Source: Paenarthrobacter sp. GOM3 (GTDB lineage Bacteria > Actinomycetota > Actinomycetes > Actinomycetales > Micrococcaceae). Taken from it: DNA of 64,000 nt. Below the pieces are notes generated by a model. The model was not told the origin of the DNA, searched no databases, and worked only from the letters and a program-made list of their open reading frames with translations. The first letter of the stretch is position 1, and the number at the start of each line of letters is the position of its first letter. A program made the position numbers and the translations under genes. Shown here one piece after another: positions 41,113 to 49,429 of the stretch. The stretch is taken from positions 310,001 to 374,000 of the forward strand of contig NZ_CP136562.1 in NCBI RefSeq assembly GCF_018215265.2. Direction: 5' to 3'.

Positions 41113-42029
41113 GCGTGCTGGTGTGACTCGTGTTCGGAGTGGCTGACGGGCTCCAACTGGAACGTGCAGTGTTCGGTGTCGAAGTGACGGCCCAGGCAGG
41201 ATCCCAACTGGTCCAGGATGAGGTCCGCACCCCTGGCGTTGAGCACCTCGTCTTCCACTACGACGTGGGCTGAGAACACCGGGACCCCGGAAGTGATGGT
41301 CCAGATGTGGATGTCGTGGGCTTCCACCACGCCGTCTACGGCAATGATGTGCTCACGGATCATGTTCACATCCACGCCCTTGGGGGTTGCCTCAAGCAGC
41401 ACGTCCACCACATCACGGAGCAGGTGCCATGCACGGGGAATGATCATCAAGGCGATCAGCACGGAGGCAATGGGGTCGGCCGCGGCGTAACCCGTGGTCA
41501 TGATCACGATGGCCGCGACGATCACCGCGATGGATCCAAGAAGGTCGCCCAGGACCTCGAGGTAGGCGCCGCGGACGTTCAGACTTTCCTTTTGGGCGCC
41601 TTGCAGGATGAGGAGCGAGACGAGGTTGGCGACGGCGCCCAAAATGGCTGCCCACAGCATGACGTCCGTGTGGATCTCGGTGGTTTCGCCGAACCGCCGG
41701 ATGGCCTCGATCATGATCACCACGGCGATGACAATGAGGATCAGTGCGTTGGCCAGGGCGGCAAGTACTTCAGCGCGCTGGTACCCGTAAGTCCGTTGGT
41801 CGCTGGCCGGGCGGGTAGCAATCCACGCAGCCATGAGCGCAATGAAGACGCCTGCGGCGTCGGAAAGCATATGTCCGGCGTCGGCCAGCAGTGCCAGCGA
41901 GCCGGAGACGACGGCGCCAATCACCTGGATGCCCACCACGCCAAGCGTGATGGCCAGGACGGCAATGAGCCGTTTCCGATGCTTGCCGGTTGCGGTGACT
42001 CCGTGGGAGTGGTTGTGGTCGTGCCCCAT
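41109..42029 (-). CDS. Cation diffusion facilitator (CzcD/ZitB-like)
   Basis: A 306-residue metal/proton antiporter, probably for zinc, cadmium or cobalt. The N terminus GHDHNHSHG is a His-rich metal site; helix 2 contains SLALLADAGHMLSDAAGVFI with the HxxxD metal site, and helix 5 holds AYLEVLGDLLGSIAVIVAAI with its partner residue pair. The cytoplasmic domain ends with FDTEHCTFQLEP and a His-rich SHSEHESHQHA. ATG 42029 is used because the protein then begins with the His-rich tag; ATG 42059 is possible. The metallopeptidase gene ends 10 bases upstream. Confidence 0.93.
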   Translation of the reverse strand: MGHDHNHSHGVTATGKHRKRLIAVLAITLGVVGIQVIGAVVSGSLALLADAGHMLSDAAGVFIALMAAWIATRPASDQRTYGYQRAEVLAALANALILIVIAVVIMIEAIRRFGETTEIHTDVMLWAAILGAVANLVSLLILQGAQKESLNVRGAYLEVLGDLLGSIAVIVAAIVIMTTGYAAADPIASVLIALMIIPRAWHLLRDVVDVLLEATPKGVDVNMIREHIIAVDGVVEAHDIHIWTITSGVPVFSAHVVVEDEVLNARGADLILDQLGSCLGRHFDTEHCTFQLEPVSHSEHESHQHA

Positions 42030-42039
42030 GCCTATAAGG

Positions 42040-42540
42040 CTAGCCCCAGCCGAGCTCATGAAGGCGGTCGTCGTCTATTCCGAAGTGATGCGCGATCTCG
42101 TGGACTACCGTGATGGCCACTTCGTCGATGACTTCCTCGCGAGTAGCGCAGATGTCCAGGATGGGCTGGCGGAAGATCGTGATCCGGTCCGGCAGGGAGC
42201 CGGCTTCCCACCAGGAGTCGCGCTCGGTAAGTGGGACGCCCTCGTAAAGTCCCAGCAACACGGTCCCCGGATCTTCGCCGGGCTGGGGGGTGTAGTCGTC
42301 TTCGATGAAAATCGCCACGTTATCCATGGCGCTCGCCGCTTTGGGCGGAATGAGTTGAAGTGCGTCGCTGACGGCTTCTTCGAAATCCTCAGGAGACATC
42401 CTAAAGGGTGCCCCGGCGGGGATGGCCTCAACGGCGCCACTCTCAGCGGGACTGTGTACGGGAGTCCGCGCCGGCAGCTTGGACGAAGGAAGGTCGCCGT
42501 CCGGAACGATGGGCAGGCCGGGAGGAAGGTTCGCGGGCAT
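42040..42540 (-). CDS. Metallopeptidase family protein (minimal zincin)
   Basis: A 166-residue protein with a zinc-binding HEIAHHFGI at 147-155 (HExxH plus a third ligand downstream, DDRLHELGWG). RMSPEDFEEAVSDALQLIPP and AMDNVAIFIEDD are conserved in the DUF1025-type minimal metallopeptidases. The N-terminal 47 residues are a Pro-rich extension; a start at the Met of MSPEDF is an alternative. Its substrate is unknown. It precedes the CDF exporter on the same strand, a link to metal homeostasis that may or may not be meaningful. Confidence 0.88.
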   Translation of the reverse strand: MPANLPPGLPIVPDGDLPSSKLPARTPVHSPAESGAVEAIPAGAPFRMSPEDFEEAVSDALQLIPPKAASAMDNVAIFIEDDYTPQPGEDPGTVLLGLYEGVPLTERDSWWEAGSLPDRITIFRQPILDICATREEVIDEVAITVVHEIAHHFGIDDDRLHELGWG

Positions 42541-42631
42541 GATTCGACTTTAGTCCGCGGAGACAGCATTGGCGCTGGTCATTCATGCGGGATACTGATT
42601 TCAATCCTTCTTCCATAGACTCAGGAACCGC

Positions 42632-43555
42632 ATGACTGCCACCTCTTCCCTCGCGCCCGAACCCCTCGACGTCGTTGTGGTGGGTGAGGCATTGATCGAT
42701 ATCGTGCAGTCCGCCGACGGAGTGGCCGAATACCCCGGAGGTTCGCCGGCCAACGTCGCTTACGGCCTGGGCCGACTGGATGTCAAAGCGGGCCTCCTGA
42801 CCTCCATCGGCCGTGACGAACGGGGCGACGCCATTGCAGCGCACCTGCAGAGTGCCGGCGTCGTGCTGTTGCCCGGGTCCAAATCGTTGCAGGAGACGGC
42901 GACGGCGACCGCGCGGATCGCTGCCGACGGCTCCGCAACATACACGTTCGATATTGATTGGGCGCTGGCTCCCCTTGCCCTCCCCTACGCGCCGCGGATC
43001 CTGCACACCGGTTCCATTGCCACGTTCCTGGAGCCCGGCGCCGGAGTTGTCCGGAGCTTGCTGGAGCAGGCGCGGGGCGGCTGCATGGTCACCTACGATC
43101 CCAACATCCGCCCCGATCTCCTCGGTAGCCACCGGGAGGCATTGTCCCTGTTCGAGGAGATCGTGCCGTTGACGAGCGTCGTCCGGATGAGCGGCTCGGA
43201 CGCCCGCTGGCTCTACCCGGACAAATCCCTGGAGGACGCCGCAAGCCACCTCCTCGCGCTCGGCACAGGCTTGGCGGTCATCACCCGGGGCGCGCAGGGC
43301 TCCTTGATGGCCACCCGGCACATTCAGCTCAGTGTTCCCGCGATTCCGTCGACCGTTGCCGACACCATCGGGGCCGGAGATTCTTACATGTCGGCGCTGA
43401 TCATGGGCCTTTTGCTGCGGGGGAGCGACGGTCTGGCGCCTACGGTGTTGGAACGCATCGGCAGCATTGCGTCAATGGCAGCGTCCATCACGGTTGGCCG
43501 CCCGGGCGCCAATCCGCCAACACATCGCGAGCTTCTGGCCGGGATGGCCCGCTAA
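42632..43555 (+). CDS. PfkB family carbohydrate kinase (fructokinase-like)
   Basis: A 307-residue ribokinase-fold kinase. DVVVVGEALIDIVQ (13-26) and EYPGGSPANVAYGLGRL (33-49) are the first PfkB motif; ADTIGAGDSYMSAL (243-256) is the second with catalytic Asp250. Such enzymes transfer phosphate from ATP to a sugar, here most like fructokinase. ATG 42632 is the first usable start. It converges with the DMT gene, sharing CTAA for both stop codons. No transporter or regulator stands beside it. Confidence 0.92.
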   Translation: MTATSSLAPEPLDVVVVGEALIDIVQSADGVAEYPGGSPANVAYGLGRLDVKAGLLTSIGRDERGDAIAAHLQSAGVVLLPGSKSLQETATATARIAADGSATYTFDIDWALAPLALPYAPRILHTGSIATFLEPGAGVVRSLLEQARGGCMVTYDPNIRPDLLGSHREALSLFEEIVPLTSVVRMSGSDARWLYPDKSLEDAASHLLALGTGLAVITRGAQGSLMATRHIQLSVPAIPSTVADTIGAGDSYMSALIMGLLLRGSDGLAPTVLERIGSIASMAASITVGRPGANPPTHRELLAGMAR

Positions 43556-44493
43556 CGGCTTCTGCGGCGGGTCAGCCCGACCCCGACCAAGCACACCACA
43601 CCGCCGATGAGTCCCCAGATGGTGGGCACTTCCTGGAGAACGGCCCACGAAATCAGGATGGTGGTGCCCGGGACCAGGTACGTCGTGGCTGCCAGCTTCC
43701 CAGCCGAGATCAGGGATAGCGCGTAAGCCCAGGTGGTGAACGCGATGGCGGTGGGGAAGATGCCCAGGTAGACCAGGCCGAGGGTGGCGGGCAGCGGTGC
43801 CGCCTGCACCTCCGAGATCAGCTGTCCCGTCCATGGCAGGCAGCAAACGGCGCCCACCATGATGCCAAACCAGGTTGCCTGGCCGGCCGAGAATTTCCGC
43901 AGTACGGGCTTCTGCAGGATCGCGCTCACCGAGGCGAGCACGGCGGCAAGCAAGCACAACAGTACGCCGGCGACGTCCGCCGTCGAACGCTGTCCGGAAC
44001 CCAGGGCGATCATCGCGACCCCGCAGAATGCCACCCCGCTGCCGATCAGCAGCCACCTGGGGAAGCCTTCTTTGAGGAAGATGCCTGCGAGGATCGCGAT
44101 CAGGATGGGTGAAACGTTGATCAGCATGGCGCTGGTCCCGGCGTCGAGCATGTGCTCCGCGGCGTTCAGCGCAACGTTGTAGCCGCCGAACCACATCACC
44201 CCGTATGCCAGGATCGGCAGCCACTCGCGGCCGCTCGGCCAGACCTTCAGGGTTGGCAGCACCACAATTCCAAGCACGACGGCGGCAACCGCCAAACGTC
44301 CGAGCGTCAAGGATCCGGGGGAGAAGCTGGGGCCGACGGCGCGTATGCCCACAAACGCTGAAGCCCAAAGGACCACTGTGACTATGACGGCGACGATGCC
44401 GAGTTTGCTGATGGCCGCGGCCGGCGCGGGGGTGGTGCGCGGGGGCAGGTCCGGGGACGGCTGGCCGGGTTCGGCCGGGGTGGTGGTTGTCAT
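43552..44493 (-). CDS. EamA/DMT family transporter
   Basis: A 313-residue permease with about ten helices in two EamA repeats. ISKLGIVAVIVTVVLWASAF and VGIRAVGPSFSPGSL begin the first repeat; LLCLLAAVLASVSAILQKPV begins the second, and AGKLAATTYLVPGTTILISW ends it. DMT members export amino acids, nucleosides or other metabolites. ATG 44493 lies after a weak ribosome site. The stop overlaps that of the PfkB gene by four bases; upstream is an AT-rich stretch leading to the tRNA cluster. Confidence 0.92.
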   Translation of the reverse strand: MTTTTPAEPGQPSPDLPPRTTPAPAAAISKLGIVAVIVTVVLWASAFVGIRAVGPSFSPGSLTLGRLAVAAVVLGIVVLPTLKVWPSGREWLPILAYGVMWFGGYNVALNAAEHMLDAGTSAMLINVSPILIAILAGIFLKEGFPRWLLIGSGVAFCGVAMIALGSGQRSTADVAGVLLCLLAAVLASVSAILQKPVLRKFSAGQATWFGIMVGAVCCLPWTGQLISEVQAAPLPATLGLVYLGIFPTAIAFTTWAYALSLISAGKLAATTYLVPGTTILISWAVLQEVPTIWGLIGGVVCLVGVGLTRRRSR

Positions 44494-44726
44494 AGAGCCA
44501 ATCTAGCCGGGGAGGCCTTAGGGCGGCTGGCGGTTTTCGGACGCGTCAGGGCAAGATCCTGCCAATCTTCGTGGGCCCTTCCGCTGGGGCGCCTGGGGCC
44601 TGCAGCACTCGATTTGGGAATATCGCCATCTATGCTCTAAAGTTTTAGAGTCCAGTTCGGACGAGCGAGACACGGAAAGAACGCGTGAAGCGTTGTTTTT
44701 CCTTGCAAAATCCGAATTGAGTTCAG

Positions 44727-44799
44727 GCCCCCATCGTCTAGCGGCCTAGGACACCGCCCTTTCACGGCGGCGGCACGGGTTCGAATCCCGTTGGGGGTA
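44727..44799 (+). tRNA. tRNA-Glu (TTC)
   Basis: 73 bases starting GCCCCCATCG; anticodon stem CCGCC/GGCGG around CTTTCAC with anticodon TTC; T-arm CGGGTTCGAATCCCG. G1-U72 replaces the usual first pair. CCA is not encoded. Confidence 0.95.
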
Positions 44800-44884
44800 C
44801 GCAAGGCAAGTGGTAAATCGGATGAGAAAGGTCTGGTAAGCTAGAAGCCTTGAAAAAAACGCGGTAGAGATACTGCAAACGCAA

Positions 44885-44958
44885 GGCCCTGTAGCGCAGT
44901 TGGTTAGCGCGCCGCCCTGTCACGGCGGAGGTCGCGGGTTCAAGTCCCGTCAGGGTCG
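44885..44958 (+). tRNA. tRNA-Asp (GTC)
   Basis: 74 bases starting GGCCCTGTAGC; anticodon stem CCGCC/GGCGG around CTGTCAC (GTC); T-arm GCGGGTTCAAGTCCCGT; discriminator G73, correct for tRNA-Asp. Confidence 0.95.
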
Positions 44959-45004
44959 CTCTGAGCACCGAAGAAATTCGGTTCTCAAGGTGACATGTCA
45001 CCTA

Positions 45005-45080
45005 GGCTCTGTAGCTCAGTTGGTAGAGCGTTCGACTGAAAATCGAAAGGTCACCGGATCGACGCCGGTCGGAGCCACCA
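45005..45080 (+). tRNA. tRNA-Phe (GAA)
   Basis: Starts GGCTCTGTAGCTCAG; anticodon stem TCGAC and loop CTGAAAA (GAA); T-arm CCGGATCGACGCCGG; 3' ACCA is encoded, unlike the other two in this cluster. A stem-loop terminator follows. Confidence 0.95.
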
Positions 45081-45085
45081 CTGGG

Positions 45086-45121
45086 AAGCATCAGTTCTTC
45101 GGAACTGGTGCTTTTCTTCTT
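45086..45121 (+). terminator. UUCG-capped terminator of the tRNA cluster
   Basis: AAGCATCAGTTC and GAACTGGTGCTT form a stem closed by TTCG and followed by TTCTTCTTT. It is a textbook intrinsic terminator, probably ending tRNA-Phe and the tRNAs before it. Confidence 0.88.
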
Positions 45122-45404
45122 TAACGCACGGTGATCCGGCCGGCGTGGGCGACCAGCTCGCGAAAATGATGGGAATCTGGGGCTCCGAGGACCCAAAGGG
45201 TGCGTTGGGCCCACGGGCTTACGGGCACCTTTTAGGGAGCCGTACTACCGTCGCAGCAGATCCAGCACGAGAGGGGGGCTGTGTACTCCGTCTTCTGCAT
45301 CAGCCTTTTCCAAGTTTTCTCTCCGGTTGTGTAAGAAACGACGGTTCCCGGGACACTAAAGAGTTGACTGACCAAATCGCACTAGCCCGGGGGAACAGAA
45401 CTAG

Positions 45405-45911
45405 ATGTTGGCTACCAGAGAGCAGGAACTGATCGCTCTTCACGCTGAACACTTCAGCCGCATCTACCAGTACATCGCGTATCGGATCAACGACCGTGAA
45501 CGGGCTGAGGAACTCGCCAACGACGTGTTCCGGATTGTCTGGGAGAAACAGCCACCCGAGCCCCCCGGAATCGGATGGCTGATCGCCACAGCCAGGAACG
45601 TCCTGGGCAATGAGTACAAAGGCCGACGCCGCCGCGAACAACTTATGGAACGACTCGCGGAAGAAGCCCGCACCCAAGACGCCACTACGCACGATGATGG
45701 CCAGCAAGGAAGCGTCGCCGTGATCCTGTCCCGTCTCAAGGACCGGGACCGGGAAATTCTGATGCTCTCCTATTGGGACGATCTCACCACTGCCGAACTG
45801 GCCGAAAGCCTCGGATGTACATCATCCGCAGCGGCCGTCCGGCTCCACAGGGCCCGCAAAGCTTTCGCGAAAGCCGCACCACAACACCTCATGACAGAAC
45901 GGGAAGTCTAA
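45405..45911 (+). CDS. RNA polymerase sigma factor, ECF (sigma-70 family)
   Basis: A 168-residue ECF sigma factor. Region 2 covers residues about 10-75 (ALHAEHFSRIYQYIAYRIND, AEELANDVFRIVWEK, GWLIATARNVLGNEYKGRR); region 4 covers about 105-158 (VILSRLKDRDREILMLSYWD, DLTTAELAESLGCTSSAAAV, RLHRARKAF). ATG 45405 is the start. The gene ends two bases before the membrane partner with LysM modules, its likely anti-sigma factor. A linked pair of this kind normally senses envelope or surface signals and activates its own promoter, which I cannot locate with confidence. Confidence 0.93.
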   Translation: MLATREQELIALHAEHFSRIYQYIAYRINDRERAEELANDVFRIVWEKQPPEPPGIGWLIATARNVLGNEYKGRRRREQLMERLAEEARTQDATTHDDGQQGSVAVILSRLKDRDREILMLSYWDDLTTAELAESLGCTSSAAAVRLHRARKAFAKAAPQHLMTEREV

Positions 45912-45913
45912 CC

Positions 45914-47110
45914 ATGGACCGCATCGAACAACTCATGAAAAACGCCAAACCCCACATCCCCGAACCCGGAACAACCCCGGGCGTCCTGCCAGGCCAGTCC
46001 CACGCCTATTCCGCTGACCCCGACCTTATTTCTCTCGCAGATGGCGGATCCACCCGCTTCCGCCGTGCACCGGCCAAACGTCACTGGGGGCGTCTCGCAG
46101 TCGCCGGGCTTGCCGCAGCGGCCGTCGCCGCCACCGTCCTGGTCGGCGCTAACCTGACGTCGCAACCGGACAACACCGCTGCGTTCCCCACAGAAGAAGC
46201 AGTCATCCCGGCGGCGACACCGCCCGGCTCTGGAAAATCTTCCCTGGCAGGGAGCACAATTACCGACTCCTTTGGCAACGTCGCCTACTACACCACAGTC
46301 CCTGGTGACACGATTGCGGCAGTAGCTGCACACCTGCGCACCAACGAGAAGAAACTCGCTGAATTCAACGGGATTCAGGCCGGCGCTGAGTTGGCACCCA
46401 ACACGACGCTTCGACTCTTCCCCGCTCCGGGTCCAACCAACGGAGCAACCGGGACGGCTACCTTGGACGCGAACGGCATACCCACCAGCTACACCATCGA
46501 GCCCGGTGACACCCTTGCCGGGATCACTTACCGGTTTGGAATTACCGAAGGACAACTGGCGGAAGCGAACAAGGTCGCTTTCACGTACGAGAAGGGGAAT
46601 GTTTACTTCGTCCGGGCCGGGAACCACATCCAACTGCAGAAGAACCCGGTGGATAGCAGATCCGGACAGGGAACGAGCATCAACAATTCCTTCGGCCAGG
46701 CCATTTTCTACACCACTGTCGACGGTGACTCCTTCGACAGCATCGGCTACAAATTCCGGTGCACCACCGACCAGTTGCTTAGGTGGAACCCGATCCTCAC
46801 AGCCGACCGGACCATCCCGGCGGGAACCAAGCTCAGACTGATGCCCGGCGAAACCGTCATTGAGGGTGCCCATGGCACATACACCACAGACGCCGAAGGG
46901 ATTCCCCTGACCTACACCACCGCCCCAGGGGACACGGAGCGGCAGATCGCTTTCCGCTTCGGAATTCCGGAGATCGCGGATCTATCATCGGCGAACCGCC
47001 CGCTCGCCGGCACCGACCGTGTCTGGTACGCCTTCTCAGACCTGCCCTCCGGGGAGCTTGCCCCCGGCCAGATCATCAGCCTCAACCTGACCAAACCCAT
47101 CCACGGATGA
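45914..47110 (+). CDS. Putative membrane anti-sigma factor with four LysM-like modules
   Basis: A 398-residue protein coupled to the sigma gene (two-base gap). Residues 1-59 are cytoplasmic (MDRIEQLMKNAKPHIPEPGT), 61-79 are a single membrane helix (LAVAGLAAAAVAATVLVGA), and the rest is extracellular. That part has four LysM-like units at about 125-168, 193-242, 265-309 and 333-392; the second (YTIEPGDTLAGITYRFGITE) fits LysM best. LysM binds N-acetylglucosamine in peptidoglycan or chitin. The cytoplasmic N terminus resembles that of small actinobacterial anti-sigma factors but lacks the zinc-binding HxxxCxxC motif. Hence a signal-sensing role is inferred, not shown. Confidence 0.8.
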   Translation: MDRIEQLMKNAKPHIPEPGTTPGVLPGQSHAYSADPDLISLADGGSTRFRRAPAKRHWGRLAVAGLAAAAVAATVLVGANLTSQPDNTAAFPTEEAVIPAATPPGSGKSSLAGSTITDSFGNVAYYTTVPGDTIAAVAAHLRTNEKKLAEFNGIQAGAELAPNTTLRLFPAPGPTNGATGTATLDANGIPTSYTIEPGDTLAGITYRFGITEGQLAEANKVAFTYEKGNVYFVRAGNHIQLQKNPVDSRSGQGTSINNSFGQAIFYTTVDGDSFDSIGYKFRCTTDQLLRWNPILTADRTIPAGTKLRLMPGETVIEGAHGTYTTDAEGIPLTYTTAPGDTERQIAFRFGIPEIADLSSANRPLAGTDRVWYAFSDLPSGELAPGQIISLNLTKPIHG

Positions 47111-47328
47111 CGCACACTGCGGAGAGCGATTTCGACGGCCTCCCCCTCAAGCATCGCGAACTGCCATCCTGATCAGGCCGGTCCTTGTGTTGCGTACGTG
47201 CCCATTTTTCGCCCCTAGGGCCACCTCCTAACGTTTGGTGCGCACCGGTTACCTCCGTTCTGCCGCAAACCACGCCGACCGTATCTATTGACGCCCCCGG
47301 TTCCCCATGACACCATGATGACCACATC

Positions 47329-47344
47329 TTGATACCGGTATCAA
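47329..47344. promoter_or_regulatory. LacI-type operator before frlB
   Basis: TTGATACCGGTATCAA is a perfect 16-base palindrome 43 bases before the frlB start. The core TACCGGTATCA plus a downstream GTTTCA are repeated at 50601-50620 before the ABC operon. A possible -35 TTGACG is at 47288. Confidence 0.72.
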
Positions 47345-47387
47345 CTTGTTTCAACTCTCTCAGATCGTCATAGTGAAAGGACCATCC

Positions 47388-48389
47388 GTGCTTGGCTTCA
47401 AAGAAGAGGAATTCCTCACGCAGACCCGCAGCGCACTGGCACTGCAGGGACAAATCGAAACGGTGGTTGACTCCATCCAGCAGCGCGGGATGACCAACCT
47501 GTTCCTCATCGGCGCCGGCGGGACCTATGCTGCGATGCTGCCGTACGAGCACTTCATCCGGTCCCGCTCCACCTTGCCCGTCCGTGCATCCATCGGCAAA
47601 GAGCTGATGCTGACCCAGGATCCCACGTTCGGCCCCGGCTCCGTGGCGGTCTTCGCCTCCGTTTCGGGTACGACGGAAGACGTCATTGAGGCCATCGAGT
47701 TTGCCAAGGCCAAGGGCGCATACACCATTGGGTTCACTGGATTCGGTGACAGCCCGTTCGCCAAAGCCTTGGATGTCGTCTTGGTGACCGAACCTAAAAC
47801 CTGGCCGTTCGATATCCCAATGATTCTCTTGAGCACCTGCCTTCTCGCCGCCCGGGGCGAATTTGAAGGGTACGAAGAACTGGCTGCAGAACTGCGTACC
47901 GTCCCCGAAAGCTTGGTCAATGTCGCCCGCCAAGCAGAATCGGTGGCTGAAGCGTTCGCGGAGAAGAACAAGGACGCTGACTACCATTTCCTGGTGGGCA
48001 CCGGGAACCTGTGGGGCCTCACCTACCTGTATTCCATGTGCATTCTGGAAGAAATGCAGTGGCTCCGGACCACCCGCGTGCACGGTGCGGAGTTCTTCCA
48101 CGGTTCCCTTGAGCTCATCGAGGAAGACACTAGCCTCATGTTGCTCCTGGGCGAGGACGAAACCCGCCCCCTGATGGATCGGGTGGCCAAATTCGCCGAA
48201 AACTACAGCAAGAACACCACCCTGTTGGACAGCAAGGACTACGAACTCCCGGGGATCAGTCCTCGATTCCGTGCACTCCTTGCCCCGCTGATTCTGGACA
48301 CGGTACTTGACCGTTTCAGTAAGCACCTCGAGCGCGTACGCAACCACTCCCTGGATCTGCGCCGCTACTACCGGGTGGTCGAATACTGA
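47388..48389 (+). CDS. frlB: SIS-domain sugar isomerase, fructoselysine 6-phosphate deglycase-like
   Basis: A 333-residue double-SIS protein. LFLIGAGGTYAAMLPYEHF (38-56) and FASVSGTTEDVIEAIEFAKA (89-108) bind the phosphosugar; HGAEFFHGSLELIEEDTSLM contains the acidic catalytic segment of FrlB-type enzymes, as does WPFDIPMILL. FrlB splits fructoselysine 6-phosphate into glucose 6-phosphate and lysine. Start GTG 47388 follows AAAGGA. The kinase gene next to it and the FrlC-like epimerase at the end of the locus support this rather than a glutamine-fructose aminotransferase role. Related substrates (fructosyl-amino acids) are possible. Confidence 0.88.
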   Translation: MLGFKEEEFLTQTRSALALQGQIETVVDSIQQRGMTNLFLIGAGGTYAAMLPYEHFIRSRSTLPVRASIGKELMLTQDPTFGPGSVAVFASVSGTTEDVIEAIEFAKAKGAYTIGFTGFGDSPFAKALDVVLVTEPKTWPFDIPMILLSTCLLAARGEFEGYEELAAELRTVPESLVNVARQAESVAEAFAEKNKDADYHFLVGTGNLWGLTYLYSMCILEEMQWLRTTRVHGAEFFHGSLELIEEDTSLMLLLGEDETRPLMDRVAKFAENYSKNTTLLDSKDYELPGISPRFRALLAPLILDTVLDRFSKHLERVRNHSLDLRRYYRVVEY

Positions 48390-48422
48390 CCAACACAACG
48401 CCCGCAAAGGCATAAGGCCGCG

Positions 48423-48452
48423 CTGCGGGCCCGGGGGTGTCCGGGCCCGCAG
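48423..48452 (+). terminator. GC-rich hairpin between frlB and frlD
   Basis: CTGCGGGCCCGG (48423-48434) pairs perfectly with CCGGGCCCGCAG (48441-48452). There is no T tract. It may stabilise the frlB mRNA or attenuate reading into frlD. Confidence 0.6.
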
Positions 48453-48470
48453 ATTCGAGACAGGAAGAGT

Positions 48471-49355
48471 ATGAAAGTAATCGGTTTCGGGGACAACATT
48501 GTGGACCGTTTTCTCGACCGTAAAGTGATGTACCCCGGGGGTAACTGCGTCAACGTTGCGGTCTTTGCCCGCCGATTGGGGGTTGAATCCGCCTACCTCG
48601 GCGTCTTTGGCTCGGATCCGCTGGGCACTTTTGTCCGCGATGCCATCGATGCGGAGGGTGTTGACACCAGCCGGTGCATCACCCGCGACGGCCTCAACGG
48701 GGTCACCGAGATCAAGGTGGTGGATGGTGACCGCATCTTCCTGGGCTGGAACCAGGGAGGCGTCACCACAAGCGATCCCTTCGTACTGGAGGATGAACAC
48801 CTCCGATACCTGGCCTCCGCCCAACTGGTGCATTCGAGCGTCTACTCCGCCTCCGAGAGTCAGTTACCTGCCTTGCGAAGCGCCGGGACACTGGTCAGTT
48901 TCGACTATTCGTCCGAGCCGGAACGTAGAACGGACGCTTATTTGGCGCAGACGGCGCCCTACGTGGACCTGGCACTTTTGTCGTGCGGAAACATGACCGT
49001 TGCCGCCGTCGAAAATAACCTGAAACGCGTCCACGCAGCGGGCGTTTCGCTGGCGGTGGGGACTCGCGGCCAGTCGGGGGCAATGATGTACGACGGCGAA
49101 CGCTTCCTTACGCAGGCGGCGGCACCCACCGATCCGCTGCGGTTTGCGGACACTATGGGTTGCGGTGATGCCTTCCTGGCGGGACTCGTGGTCAGTCTGC
49201 TGAGTTCCGGTTGGAGTCGATTGTTTCGGCCGCCGGTTGAGGACTGCCGGAAGGCCTTGGTCCGAGGGGCCGAGTCCGCCGCGGCGCAGTGCTATGTGGA
49301 GGGAGCCTTCGGTCACGGCCGGGCAGTCGAGGTAGCGGCCGGGCACTCGAAGTAG
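48471..49355 (+). CDS. frlD: PfkB-family kinase, fructoselysine 6-kinase-like
   Basis: A 294-residue kinase that would phosphorylate fructoselysine (or another Amadori product) at C6 with ATP, giving the FrlB substrate. VIGFGDNIVDRFLDRKVMYP and GGNCVNVAVFARRLG (23-37) are the FrlD-type PfkB-1 motif; DTMGCGDAFLAGLV (227-240) is motif 2, with GCGD instead of the common GAGD and catalytic Asp233. RIFLGWNQGGVTT is also an FrlD feature. It follows frlB after a GC-rich hairpin and precedes the LacI regulator by 74 bases. Confidence 0.88.
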   Translation: MKVIGFGDNIVDRFLDRKVMYPGGNCVNVAVFARRLGVESAYLGVFGSDPLGTFVRDAIDAEGVDTSRCITRDGLNGVTEIKVVDGDRIFLGWNQGGVTTSDPFVLEDEHLRYLASAQLVHSSVYSASESQLPALRSAGTLVSFDYSSEPERRTDAYLAQTAPYVDLALLSCGNMTVAAVENNLKRVHAAGVSLAVGTRGQSGAMMYDGERFLTQAAAPTDPLRFADTMGCGDAFLAGLVVSLLSSGWSRLFRPPVEDCRKALVRGAESAAAQCYVEGAFGHGRAVEVAAGHSK

Positions 49356-49429
49356 CTACTAGGATCTGTTGCAGAGATAAATCCACGGACGGAGCCGCAA
49401 ACGCGGATTCCACAGCTGAAAGGGGCCGG

